Shown here in pieces: positions 1-8,400 of a stretch of DNA of 9,989 nucleotides (the first letter of the stretch is position 1; each line of letters begins with the position of its first letter). Source of the stretch: Candidatus Dadabacteria bacterium (lineage in GTDB: Bacteria; Desulfobacterota_D; UBA1144; Nemesobacterales; UBA2774); the NCBI GenBank assembly GCA_030632765.1, contig DAOVUC010000037.1:1-9989 (forward strand), in the 5' to 3' direction. The notes beneath the pieces were generated by a model. It was not told the origin of the DNA and made no database searches. It saw nothing but the letters and a program-made list of their open reading frames with translations. The position numbers and the translations under genes are program-made.

Positions 1-604
1 AAAGTCAGGCAAGACTCTTAATACTGATGACAAACTTTCTATTCAATTCACTACTGAATACCTTGCGGGGGACGATGTTTACGTAGCAGATGTACTATTA
101 CAAAACCCCAGAGAGTCAGAATTTAGGATTGCCACATTAAAGCCCTACCGCGGGGCACAGACTTTTGAAGAAATTCGTCTGTCCACGGAGCGGCACATTA
201 AAAAGACCGGACAGAAACCCAGGGTTTTCTTATTCACAATAGGCAATCCATCAATCAGTAGTGCCAGAGCATCCTTTTCGAGCAATTTTTTTGGATGCGC
301 GGGTTTTGAAATTATCAACAACATTGGATTTGACACACCGGAAAGTGGCATTAAAGCTGCTCTTAAAAATAATGTAGATATAGTGGTAATCTGCAGTTCC
401 GATGATGAATACCCGAATGTAGCTCTGCGGATCTCAACAAAGTTAAAGAAAATAAATTCCAAAATAAAAGTCATTATTGCAGGAAATCCTAAAGATCATT
501 TAGAAGAATTAGAGCGGGCGGGAATAGATGACTTCATTCATGTTCGTTCAAACACATTAGAGACTCTAAAGAAGTATCAAGAAATATTAGGAATCAGAGC
601 TTAA
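1..604 (+). CDS. mutA: Methylmalonyl-CoA mutase small (beta) subunit, C-terminal part (5' end cut by window)
   Basis: The first full codon is at base 2 and the frame stays open for 200 codons to TAA at 602-604. This is about the last third of a subunit that is usually 600-640 residues long. The fragment has the end of the barrel domain, a linker with the family signature [12 protein letters not shown] (fragment residues 48-59), then a flavodoxin-like B12-type domain (about 73-200). Its fold matches that of the large subunit encoded next door, but the cobalamin-binding motif DxHxxG is absent: Pro83, Ile85 and Ala88 stand at the Asp, His and Gly positions. Loss of this motif is the known hallmark of the non-catalytic small subunit in heterodimeric mutases such as that of Propionibacterium. 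The subunit stabilises MutB and binds no cofactor. It is followed after 16 nt by mutB, clearly in one operon. Its start, promoter and any cobalamin riboswitch lie outside the window. Identity is confident despite truncation. Confidence 0.93.
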   Translation, partial: KSGKTLNTDDKLSIQFTTEYLAGDDVYVADVLLQNPRESEFRIATLKPYRGAQTFEEIRLSTERHIKKTGQKPRVFLFTIGNPSISSARASFSSNFFGCAGFEIINNIGFDTPESGIKAALKNNVDIVVICSSDDEYPNVALRISTKLKKINSKIKVIIAGNPKDHLEELERAGIDDFIHVRSNTLETLKKYQEILGIRA

Positions 605-608
605 ACAC

Positions 609-615
609 AGGGGAG
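609..615 (+). promoter_or_regulatory. Shine-Dalgarno sequence of mutB
   Basis: AGGGGAG lies 5 nt before the TTG start at 621. It is the only strong ribosome binding site in front of any gene here, and it decides the start: the TTG reading gives the normal family N-terminus (M-R-P-D-F-S), while the first in-frame ATG would remove 48 conserved residues. Confidence 0.85.
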
Positions 616-620
616 CGCTT

Positions 621-2774
621 TTGAGACCGGATTTTTCAAACATAGATTATCGTCATACTGAAACTAAGGGTTCGGATCACAGATCCGGAGATTCCAATAA
701 TGTATGGCTGACTCCTGAAGGGGTCAACGTTAAAGCCCTTTATACCAAAGACGACCTACTAGGGATGGAGCACCTTAATTATGCTGCGGGCATAGCACCC
801 TATCTACGCGGTCCCTACTCTACTATGTACGTTTCTCGTCCCTGGACAATCAGGCAATACGCAGGGTTTTCAACGGCGGAGGAATCTAACGCTTTTTATA
901 GAAGGAACCTGGCAGCGGGTCAAAAGGGTTTATCTGTAGCCTTTGATCTCCCAACTCACCGCGGATACGACTCTGATCACGAACGTGTAGTAGGCGACGT
1001 GGGAAAAGCAGGGGTTGCCATAGATTCCATTTTGGATATGAAAATTCTTTTTGACCAGATACCGCTTGATGAAATTTCCGTATCAATGACAATGAACGGC
1101 GCGGTACTTCCTATAATGGCCTTTTATATTGTAGCCGCTGAAGAACAGGGCGTTAGCCCTGAGAAACTGAGCGGCACAATTCAAAACGATATATTAAAGG
1201 AATTTATGGTACGTAATACTTACATTTATCCACCAGAGCCCTCAATGCAAATCATAGCGGATATTTTTAAATACACGGCAGAGAAGATGCCTAAATTTAA
1301 TTCAATAAGCGTAAGCGGCTACCATATGGAAGAGGCGGGCGCCTCATCTGACATCGAACTCGCCTACACTCTTGCAGACGGACTCGAGTACATACGGACA
1401 GGTATTAATACCGGGATGAATATTGATGATTTTGCCCCCCGTATCTCGTTTTTCTGGGGTATAGGGATGAATCATTTTATGGAAATAGCAAAAATGAGGG
1501 CAGCCCGGATGCTCTGGGCAAAACTAGTAAAACAGTTTAACCCTAAAAACCCTAAATCTTTGGCGCTGAGAACCCACTGTCAGACTTCAGGCTGGAGCTT
1601 AACCGAGCAGGACCCGTTTAATAATGCAATAAGGACGTGCATTGAAGCACTTGCCGCAGCCCTTGGAGGAACCCAGTCCCTTCATACAAACGCTCTTGAT
1701 GAGGCAATTGCTCTGCCTACCGATTTCTCGGCCCGTATCGCAAGAAATACTCAGATCTATCTTCAAGAGGAAACAAATATATGCCGCTCTGTCGATCCAT
1801 GGGCAGGTTCATATTATGTCGAATACCTTACTGGCCATATTGCACGAAGGGCATGGGCATTGATAAGTGAAGTTGAAGAGCTTGGTGGAATGGCAAAAGC
1901 TATAGACACAGGGATACCAAAAATGAGGATTGAGGAAGCGGCAGCCAGAAAGCAGGCCCGTATAGACTCCGGGCAGGACATCATTGTTGGCGTAAATAAA
2001 TATCAAGTTGAAGAAGAGAACCAGATAGAAATATTAGAGGTCGATAACACAGCTGTAATGCGCTCACAGCTTGAGCGGTTGAAAGAACTCAAGAAATCAA
2101 GAGACAACAAAGCAGTAAAGGTTGCGCTAGATGCTATTACCAAATGCGCCGAGTCGAGCTCTGGGAATCTTCTTGAGCTTGCGGTGGAGGCGGCTCGGAA
2201 AAGAGCGTCTCTCGGAGAGATCTCATATGCGTGTGAGAAGGTATTCGGTAGATACAAAGCTGTAATTCGTTCGATTTCGGGTGTATATTCTTCTGAAATG
2301 TCTCAAGATAAGGACTTTGTTAAAGCAAGAGGGCTGGCCGACGAATTTGCCGCACTTGAAGGAAGGCGCCCTAGAATAATGGTTGCAAAGATGGGCCAGG
2401 ACGGTCATGACCGTGGAGCAAAGGTTATAGCTACCAGCTTTGCCGATCTTGGATTTGATGTAGATATCGGACCACTTTTTCAAACCCCTAAGGAAGCAGC
2501 AAAACAAGCCATTGAGAACGATGTCCATATAATTGGAATTTCAAGTCTTGCAGCAGGTCACAAGACGCTTGTACCCGATTTGGCAAGTGAGCTTAAGAAG
2601 CTAAACCGCAGTGACATTATGGTAGTTGCAGGCGGCGTTATTCCTAAACAAGATTATGATTTTCTTTATGATGCCGGAATTACCGCTATATTCGGACCGG
2701 GGACTGTTATTTCACAAGCTGCTGAGAGATTACTTAAAATATTGATTAAAAATATCAGAGACGCAGATCAATAA
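621..2774 (+). CDS. mutB: Methylmalonyl-CoA mutase large (alpha) subunit, adenosylcobalamin-dependent
   Basis: This is the catalytic subunit that interconverts (R)-methylmalonyl-CoA and succinyl-CoA by a radical carbon-skeleton rearrangement in the cytoplasm. It has 717 residues, close to the normal length, and starts with TTG. Residues about 20-400 form the substrate-binding TIM barrel; about 580-717 form the B12 domain. Tyr80 (in TIRQY), Arg198 (in FMVRNTY), Tyr234 and His235 (in SGYHMEEAG) line up by constant spacing with Tyr89, Arg207, Tyr243 and His244 of the Propionibacterium enzyme. The Tyr/Arg pair holds the methylmalonyl carboxylate, whereas isobutyryl-CoA mutases carry Phe/Gln there, so methylmalonyl-CoA is the predicted substrate. 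The base-off cobalamin motif DxHxxG is intact at Asp594, His596 and Gly599, followed by SSLAAGH (641-647) and GG at 671-672. mutA lies 16 nt upstream and meaB 48 nt downstream, as expected for one operon. An ethylmalonyl-CoA mutase is less likely because that enzyme normally lacks a small subunit. Confidence 0.97.
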   Translation: MRPDFSNIDYRHTETKGSDHRSGDSNNVWLTPEGVNVKALYTKDDLLGMEHLNYAAGIAPYLRGPYSTMYVSRPWTIRQYAGFSTAEESNAFYRRNLAAGQKGLSVAFDLPTHRGYDSDHERVVGDVGKAGVAIDSILDMKILFDQIPLDEISVSMTMNGAVLPIMAFYIVAAEEQGVSPEKLSGTIQNDILKEFMVRNTYIYPPEPSMQIIADIFKYTAEKMPKFNSISVSGYHMEEAGASSDIELAYTLADGLEYIRTGINTGMNIDDFAPRISFFWGIGMNHFMEIAKMRAARMLWAKLVKQFNPKNPKSLALRTHCQTSGWSLTEQDPFNNAIRTCIEALAAALGGTQSLHTNALDEAIALPTDFSARIARNTQIYLQEETNICRSVDPWAGSYYVEYLTGHIARRAWALISEVEELGGMAKAIDTGIPKMRIEEAAARKQARIDSGQDIIVGVNKYQVEEENQIEILEVDNTAVMRSQLERLKELKKSRDNKAVKVALDAITKCAESSSGNLLELAVEAARKRASLGEISYACEKVFGRYKAVIRSISGVYSSEMSQDKDFVKARGLADEFAALEGRRPRIMVAKMGQDGHDRGAKVIATSFADLGFDVDIGPLFQTPKEAAKQAIENDVHIIGISSLAAGHKTLVPDLASELKKLNRSDIMVVAGGVIPKQDYDFLYDAGITAIFGPGTVISQAAERLLKILIKNIRDADQ

Positions 2775-2822
2775 TGGATTATCTAACAAATCAAGTTCTA
2801 TTAACCATTTAACAAACCCACC

Positions 2823-3833
2823 ATGGGAAAGATAAAACGAAAAACCGAGCTATCGTTTAAAGAGTTTACAGACGGGATACTGGCAAGGGACCGTTCCATA
2901 TTAAGTCAGGCAATTACTCTCGTAGAAAGCACCTTACCAAAACACAACAATTTGGCACAGAAAATTATTGCCCACTGTCTTCCTCACACAGGAAAATCAA
3001 TTCGAATTGGCATAACGGGGGTTCCAGGTGTTGGGAAAAGCACATTCATAGAAACCTTTGGGTTGTATCTAACTCAGGAGAAAAAGAGATCAGTCGCGGT
3101 ATTAGCAATTGATCCGACAAGCGAGCGCACTAAAGGGAGCATCTTAGGGGATAAAATTAGAATGGAGGAACTCTCGCTTGATCCAAATGCCTTTATACGC
3201 CCTTCCCCTACTTCAGGCTCATTGGGCGGTGTAGCAAAGAATACGCGTGAGAGCATATTGTTATGTGAGGCAGCGGGATTTAATACCATAATTATTGAAA
3301 CTGTAGGGGTCGGTCAATCAGAGGTTACGGTGGATTCAATGGTTGATTTTTTCCTTCTCCTTCTTCTTGCTGGAGCGGGGGATGAGATTCAGGGCATGAA
3401 GCGAGGGATCATGGAAATGGCGGATGCCGTGGCTATCACAAAAGCTGATGGGGAGAACATTGTCAGAGCCGAGCAGGCAAAAAGAGAGTACGGAAATGCC
3501 ATTCATTTATACCCGCCTAAAGAGAGCGGATGGGTGCCTGAAGTTACAACTTGTTCTTCCTTAAAAAATAAGGGCATAAATGAAATTTGGGAAACAATAA
3601 TTAAGCACCGAAATCTAATTGAACAAAGCGGAGAACTAGAAAAGAAAAGACACCTACAAGCAAAAAAGTGGATGCATGAAGCAATATTATATGGATTAAA
3701 AGAGAATTTCTATTCTAACGAGCAAATAAAGAGTGCTCTCCTCAAACTGGAAGAACAAGTGACTCAAGGCAAAAAAAGTCCATTCGCTGCGGCACAAGAG
3801 CTTCTAACTACATATTTCAAGAATTTTTCTTAA
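2823..3833 (+). CDS. meaB: MeaB/MMAA-type GTPase chaperone of methylmalonyl-CoA mutase
   Basis: This G3E-family P-loop GTPase binds the mutase, gates adenosylcobalamin delivery and promotes release of damaged cofactor. It has 336 residues, normal for the family. After a helical N-terminal segment (about 1-58) comes the G domain. The P-loop is GVPGVGKST (66-74, Lys72, Ser73), followed by family-specific IDPTS (96-100), the RPSPTSGSLGG stretch (126-136), the switch/metal motif ETVGVGQSE (159-167) and DEIQGMKRGIMEMAD (187-201). The guanine-specificity motif reads TKAD (206-209) in place of textbook NKxD. The C-terminal helical part (about 255-336) corresponds to the dimerisation arm. ATG 2823 is the first in-frame start after an upstream stop at 2802-2804, but no Shine-Dalgarno is visible. 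The older name ArgK refers to the same family. Position directly after mutAB gives the assignment extra weight. Confidence 0.95.
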   Translation: MGKIKRKTELSFKEFTDGILARDRSILSQAITLVESTLPKHNNLAQKIIAHCLPHTGKSIRIGITGVPGVGKSTFIETFGLYLTQEKKRSVAVLAIDPTSERTKGSILGDKIRMEELSLDPNAFIRPSPTSGSLGGVAKNTRESILLCEAAGFNTIIIETVGVGQSEVTVDSMVDFFLLLLLAGAGDEIQGMKRGIMEMADAVAITKADGENIVRAEQAKREYGNAIHLYPPKESGWVPEVTTCSSLKNKGINEIWETIIKHRNLIEQSGELEKKRHLQAKKWMHEAILYGLKENFYSNEQIKSALLKLEEQVTQGKKSPFAAAQELLTTYFKNFS

Positions 3834-3881
3834 TTAAAAAACTATCTGGACATAAGCGTCCGAAACTGAAAAAATAGTAAT

Positions 3882-4349
3882 ATGGAAAAAGCTGCAAAAT
3901 ATGAAATAGACTATATGAGGCCGCAAGACCTGAATGAGATAGTGGCTATAGAGAATGTCAGTTTTCCATCCCCGTGGCCAAAGCGCATATTCGAGAGAGA
4001 AATAGAGGCGCTAAATTCATATAAAAGAGTTATACGAATGTCCGGCATTGTAATAGCATATATAGTGACCTGGACAATTCACGACGAGGTACATATCTTA
4101 AACATCGCTGTGCATCCCGATTTCAGGAAAACAGGATTAGGGGAGATGTTAATGAGAGATTGTATCTGTTTTTCAAAAGATAACGGATTGAAGCATGCAA
4201 TTTTAGAGGTTAGAACATCAAACACCGGAGCTATAAAACTTTACGAGAAAATCGGATTTAGGACAATGAGGCTAAGGAAGAAATACTATTCAGACAATGG
4301 TGAAGACGCATATGTAATGATGCATGAATTAGAATCTTATGAGTCCTGA
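3882..4349 (+). CDS. rimI: RimI-like ribosomal protein S18 alanine N-acetyltransferase (GNAT)
   Basis: This single-domain GNAT acetyltransferase has 155 residues, a usual RimI length. RimI transfers acetyl from acetyl-CoA to the N-terminal alanine of ribosomal protein S18. RimI-type features are the IENVSFPSPWP segment (23-33), HILNIAVHP (71-79), the acetyl-CoA pyrophosphate loop R-K-T-G-L-G (82-87), and LEVRTSNTGAIKLYEKIGF (108-126). In the last segment Glu109 and Tyr121 have the same 12-residue spacing as the catalytic Glu103 and Tyr115 of E. coli RimI. The C-terminal stretch RKKYYSDNGEDAYVM (132-146) is also typical and separates RimI from most other GNATs. It follows meaB by 48 nt on the same strand and faces ispB tail to tail across 8 nt. 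There is no Shine-Dalgarno upstream of ATG 3882. A protein acetylase of other specificity cannot be excluded, since GNAT substrates are hard to read from sequence. Confidence 0.85.
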   Translation: MEKAAKYEIDYMRPQDLNEIVAIENVSFPSPWPKRIFEREIEALNSYKRVIRMSGIVIAYIVTWTIHDEVHILNIAVHPDFRKTGLGEMLMRDCICFSKDNGLKHAILEVRTSNTGAIKLYEKIGFRTMRLRKKYYSDNGEDAYVMMHELESYES

Positions 4350-4357
4350 TTTAATTA

Positions 4358-5341
4358 CTACCCTCTTCTATCTACAATATACTCAGCTAACAAATCCAGG
4401 GATTTCTTATAAGGCGTATCGGGAAGCGAAGATATAGAATGTTTAGCTTTTTCTACATACTCTTGAGCCATGTCATTTGTTTTTTGAACACCTTTATATC
4501 TTTCCACGATATCCCTGACAAAACCTAAGTCATCCTCGGTAAAGACTTCCTCGCTTACGAGAATATCGTTTATTTTAGACCTCTCAGAGCTTGAAGCTTC
4601 TTGAATTGAATAAAATAACGGAAGAGTCATCTTACCCTCAATTAAATCCTGACCCACTCCTTTTCCAAATTCCTCTTCTGTCGAAGAATAATCAAGAGCA
4701 TCGTCTGTGAGCTGAAACGCAATACCTATATTAAATCCATATTGTCCTACCGAGCGTTTTAGACCATCTTCTACACCAGCCAGTATGGCGCCCACTGTCC
4801 CGCAGCTTTCTAATAGCGAGGCAGTTTTATTTTCGATAATTCCAAAACATACCTCTTGGGTAACTTCCAGCATATTATTAGCATTCATAACCTCAAGCAC
4901 CTGACCTTCCGCTAGTTTTGCCGCTGCGTCAGTTACCGCTTTTATAAGTTCCAGGTTGCCGCATGACTGGATTAGTCCAAGGGCTTTGGCCAGCATAAAA
5001 TCTCCCACAAGAACAGTAGCCTTATTACCCCAGACAATATTTGATGAAGGCTTGCCCCTTCTTAATTTTGCATCGTCCACTACATCATCATGAAGGAGAG
5101 TTGCGGTATGTATTAATTCTAGAGTGGCAGCAGAATATATCCTTTCCTTGCCTTCTAGACGACCACAAGCGCCGCTTGAAAGAAGAAGTACCGCAGGACG
5201 AAGCCTTTTCCCGCCGCTGTCAAGTAAATGTTTCGAGATCTCATATACAAGAGGGACAGGGGACTTTATATTGGCTTCCAGCTCCTGTTCGACTTCCTCA
5301 AGATCATTATTGATAACAGTTAAAATATCGGAAAAATCCAT
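4358..5341 (-). CDS. ispB: Long-chain all-trans polyprenyl diphosphate synthase (octaprenyl/nonaprenyl type)
   Basis: This prenyltransferase condenses isopentenyl diphosphate onto farnesyl or geranylgeranyl diphosphate to make the side chain of a respiratory quinone. Numbered from ATG 5341 it has 327 residues. Visible motifs in order: GGKRLRP (43-49, substrate binding), first aspartate-rich motif D85-D-V-V-D89 preceded by HTATLLH, RRGKP (94-98), KTASL (172-176), second aspartate-rich motif FQLTDDALD (209-217, Asp213, Asp214, Asp217) and GQDLIEGKMTLP (230-241). The first motif lacks the two-residue insertion of bacterial farnesyl/geranylgeranyl synthases, and Ala80 and Thr81 sit five and four residues before it. 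Small residues there are associated with long products, so a long-chain enzyme is inferred; exact chain length is not readable. A TTG at 5380 would add 13 residues with an AGGA 10 nt upstream, but the ATG gives the usual family N-terminus and is preferred. Divergent from sbcC, convergent with rimI. Confidence 0.92.
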   Translation of the reverse strand: MDFSDILTVINNDLEEVEQELEANIKSPVPLVYEISKHLLDSGGKRLRPAVLLLSSGACGRLEGKERIYSAATLELIHTATLLHDDVVDDAKLRRGKPSSNIVWGNKATVLVGDFMLAKALGLIQSCGNLELIKAVTDAAAKLAEGQVLEVMNANNMLEVTQEVCFGIIENKTASLLESCGTVGAILAGVEDGLKRSVGQYGFNIGIAFQLTDDALDYSSTEEEFGKGVGQDLIEGKMTLPLFYSIQEASSSERSKINDILVSEEVFTEDDLGFVRDIVERYKGVQKTNDMAQEYVEKAKHSISSLPDTPYKKSLDLLAEYIVDRRG

Positions 5342-5351
5342 CGCGGTTTTT

Positions 5352-5380
5352 AAGTTATCTGAACACCGGAGATAAGTCAA
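5352..5380 (-). promoter_or_regulatory. Candidate promoter of ispB
   Basis: On the minus strand TTGACT (5380-5375, five of six matches to the -35 consensus) is followed after 17 nt by TAACTT (5357-5352, a weak -10). Transcription would begin only a few bases before ATG 5341. The alternative TTG start codon is part of this -35 box, so promoter and long start exclude each other for this transcript. This is a pattern match only. Confidence 0.3.
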
Positions 5381-5381
5381 A

Positions 5382-5391
5382 ACTAGCTAGT
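5382..5391. repeat. 10-bp perfect palindrome in the ispB/sbcC divergent region
   Basis: ACTAGCTAGT is identical to its reverse complement. It lies just upstream of the candidate ispB -35 box. Its centre is 54 bp from the centre of the larger palindrome near sbcC, about five helical turns. It could be half of a paired operator arrangement or chance; 10-bp palindromes are not rare in AT-rich DNA. Confidence 0.35.
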
Positions 5392-5413
5392 CCTATGGTA
5401 ATTTCACCAAATG

Positions 5414-5429
5414 TTATATAATCTATAAT
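5414..5429 (+). promoter_or_regulatory. Tandem TATAAT boxes, candidate sbcC promoter
   Basis: Two perfect TATAAT hexamers (5417-5422 and 5424-5429) stand one base apart, 32-44 bp before the sbcC start. A TGT at 5412-5414 directly precedes TATATA, an extended -10 form. No good -35 hexamer sits at 16-18 bp from either box. Start of transcription would fall near 5430-5437, so the 5' leader would be about 25-30 nt. The opposite strand of the same stretch reads TATAAC (5418-5413), so it might also serve ispB. Confidence 0.45.
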
Positions 5430-5433
5430 TAAG

Positions 5434-5447
5434 AATCTGATCAGATT
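5434..5447. promoter_or_regulatory. 14-bp perfect palindrome, operator-like, at the sbcC transcription start
   Basis: AATCTGATCAGATT is an uninterrupted 14-bp palindrome centred on GATC, four bases after the second TATAAT and 13 bases before the sbcC ATG. The position overlaps the expected transcription start, a usual place for a dimeric repressor to bind. It also contains a GATC, which would be a Dam site if the host has that methylase. As RNA it has no loop, so a terminator or stable hairpin is unlikely. No regulator gene is nearby to name the binder. Confidence 0.45.
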
Positions 5448-5460
5448 ATCATCTAACCAT

Positions 5461-8400
5461 ATGGTTCCATTAAAACTCACTTTAAAAAATTTTCTAAGTT
5501 ATGGTGACAATACCGCCACCCTTGATTTCAGAAACTTCGACATAGCTTGTCTTTCCGGAAAGAACGGCCATGGGAAATCGGCTCTTATAGATGCCCTGAC
5601 TTGGGCCTTATGGGGAAAATGCAGAGTAAAGATAAAGGATGAAGTAATTAAAAGGGGCGCAAGCGAAGCAAGGGTAGAATTTGAGTTTGAATCTGAAAAC
5701 AACATTTACAGAATAGTGAGATTGATTGAGAGAAAAAAAGGGGGATCCTCAACCTCAATTAACCTTAATATTCTTGATGGTGCAAGTGGTGTTTTTAAGC
5801 CTTTAGACGAGGGTGCTAAAACACAAAACACAATAGAAAAAATCCTCAAGATGGACTACAACTCATTTATATGTTCCTCGTTCATTCTCCAGGGAATGGC
5901 GGATGAATTCACAAAAAGAACTCCGTCGGAAAGAAAAGAAATTCTCTCAAAAATCCTTGAGCTAGATGAATATGAACTCATTACTAAGAAAGCGAGAGAA
6001 CAGTCACACAACTCTAACATCGAATTAAATGCGCTTGAGAACGAAGAAAAACAATTAGAAGATGAAATTTCGGAAAAGGGATTATTTGAAGAAAAACTTA
6101 GACAAGCTAGAGTTGAAGAGAACAAATTATCCGCTCAGATAGCAGAATTTGAGGTTGTGCAGGGAAACCTTATAGCCCAGAATGAATCGATAAAAGCAAA
6201 ACTTGAGAACTTAGACAAGCTCAGGAGTAATAACGAAGAATGTGCCGAGAAATATCGGAAATTAGGATTGGAGCTTGAGCAATTACGAGATCTCATCCAA
6301 AAAGACGAAAAGATTGTCTCTAGAGAGAAAGAAATTCTTAAAGGATTTAAAGAATACAAGGATGTTTTAAAGCAAGAGAAAGTTCTTTCTGAAAAGCAGC
6401 TCACCAAGTCAAAACTGGAAACAGATTTAGAAAGCGCACAAAACCTGATCAACAGCGAAAAGGCAAAAATAGTAGGCGAATTAAACTCGCTAAGAGCTAA
6501 AAGAGAAGAAATTGAAAAAATTCTAAAGGCGGCCCTAGAAACAACCTCTAGAGAAGAAGAAATCACCTCAGGACTTAAGAAGTTCACCCAACTTCAATCA
6601 CTTGAGAAGGAACTTGAAAACAAAAGACAATCCAGCCAGGAGCTCAATTCAAAAGAATCAAAAATTAAAAATAAAATAGAACAGAGAAAAATCCAGCTTG
6701 AAACTAAAGCTCACGAACTCAAATCAAAATCCAATGACCTTAGTGCTAAATCTGAAGTGATGAGCAAGTTGATTAAAGAAATTGGCATTTTAAAACTAGA
6801 TTTGGAAAAACAAAACGAAACCCAAAGCAAATTGGATAGGATAAATGATAATCTCAATAAATTGAGGGAAGATAAGAGTGTGCAAATTTCTGGGAAAGCT
6901 GAACTCAAAAAGAGAAAAGAAGAAGAGGTAAAAAAATTAAGCGTCATAAGCTCTGAGATAAAAGACCCGCACTGTCCTTTATGTGAATCACCTCTTGAGA
7001 ATGAAGCAAGGGAAGCGCTTACAGAAAAGCTAAACAATTTAATATCTGATATGGACAACCAACTTATCCAAACCAAAAAGTATATTAATAAATTGCAACT
7101 AGAAGAAAGGACTTTATCTCATGAAATTGAGAGGGCTCAATCCGAGATAAAAAAGCTTATAGTGCTCAACAAAGAACTTGGAGAAAAAGAGCAAAGCCTT
7201 AAAGAGGCCAAGTATTACTCAAAAGAGCTTGAGGCAACTAATGCACAGCTTGAAATTCTTACAAAGAAGGTAAAAAATCAGGAATATCTTGATGAATTTA
7301 GAAAAGAACTAGATAAATTATCTCAAAAAAAATTAGAATTGGGTTATGATGCAAATAACCACATGGAAGTTAAGAAAGAGCTCGAAAAATTTAGAGGATA
7401 TGTAACCGAGAATGAAATACTAAAAAATGATAAAATCAAAAAATCTCAATATGAAAAAGAATTAAAAGATATACAAACAGAACTAAAGCCCGCGGCAGAG
7501 AAACTCGACCAAGAGAATTTCTCGCGGGAAAACAGGAAAGAAGTTCTTAATATTAAATCCGCATTACATGAGCTTTCATATAATGGGGATAAACATAAAG
7601 AATTAAGAGCCGAGGCCAAGAAGCTGGAGCTATGCTCAGGGGACAAAGATAATCTTGATAAAGCGAAACTGGGACTCAGCATAAGAGAAAAAGAGGAGAA
7701 AAAAGTTTCTCTTGAGCTAATCAACGAAAAAAAGAAATTAGAAACAATTCAAAAAGAGCTTGCTGAATTGGAAGGAATTAATTCCGAGAGTAAAGAAATA
7801 AAGCAAAAACTCGAATCGGCAACAAACAGAACAACCATATTGAAAAAGAAGAAGAATGAAATTCTTACTGAAATCACCAGGAGCGAGAACCATCTGGAAA
7901 GGATAGAGAAACTATCAAATAAGAAGAAAACGGTTAGGAAAAATATCAAGAACATAAATCGGGATTTAGTTATTTTCAAGGAGCTCGTAAAGGCTTTTGG
8001 CAAGAACGGCCTCCAGGCATTAATAATAGAAAACGCGGTTCCCGAAATAGAAATTGAGGCAAACAAGATTCTGAGCAAACTTACAGAGGGCAGTATGGCG
8101 CTAAGCCTTGAGATGGTAAAGCCAACACAAAAAGGAGGGGAAAAGGAAACCCTTGAGATTTATATTGGAGATTCATCTGGAACCAGGAGTTATGAAACTT
8201 TCTCTGGGGGAGAGGCATTTAGAATTGATTTCGCACTTAGAGTCGCAATCTCAAAATTTATTGCAAACCGCTCAGGCGCGCAGCTAAGAACCCTGGTTAT
8301 AGATGAGGGATTCGGCACCCAGGACAAAGATGGCTTGGACCAGTTTGTTCAAGTAATTAACACAATAAAAGACGACTTTGATAAGATATTGGCAATTACT

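Noticed and set aside
886..2528. Minus-strand and shifted-frame ORFs inside mutB
   Set aside because: mutB matches its family without a gap through the whole stretch; the other frames show no recognisable protein.
621..2774. Isobutyryl-CoA, 2-hydroxyisobutyryl-CoA or ethylmalonyl-CoA mutase as the identity of the large subunit
   Set aside because: Tyr80 and Arg198 are the methylmalonyl-type residues, the B12 domain is fused to the barrel, and a classical small subunit plus MeaB are beside it.
3848..3861. GGAC/GTCC hairpin between meaB and rimI as a terminator
   Set aside because: The stem is only four base pairs with a six-base loop and no T-run follows.
5499..8078. Several minus-strand ORFs of 68-150 codons inside sbcC
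   Set aside because: They are Ser/Phe/Leu-rich translations of the antisense of a Lys/Glu-rich coiled coil, with no family motif. The plus-strand gene is continuous and has all expected domains.
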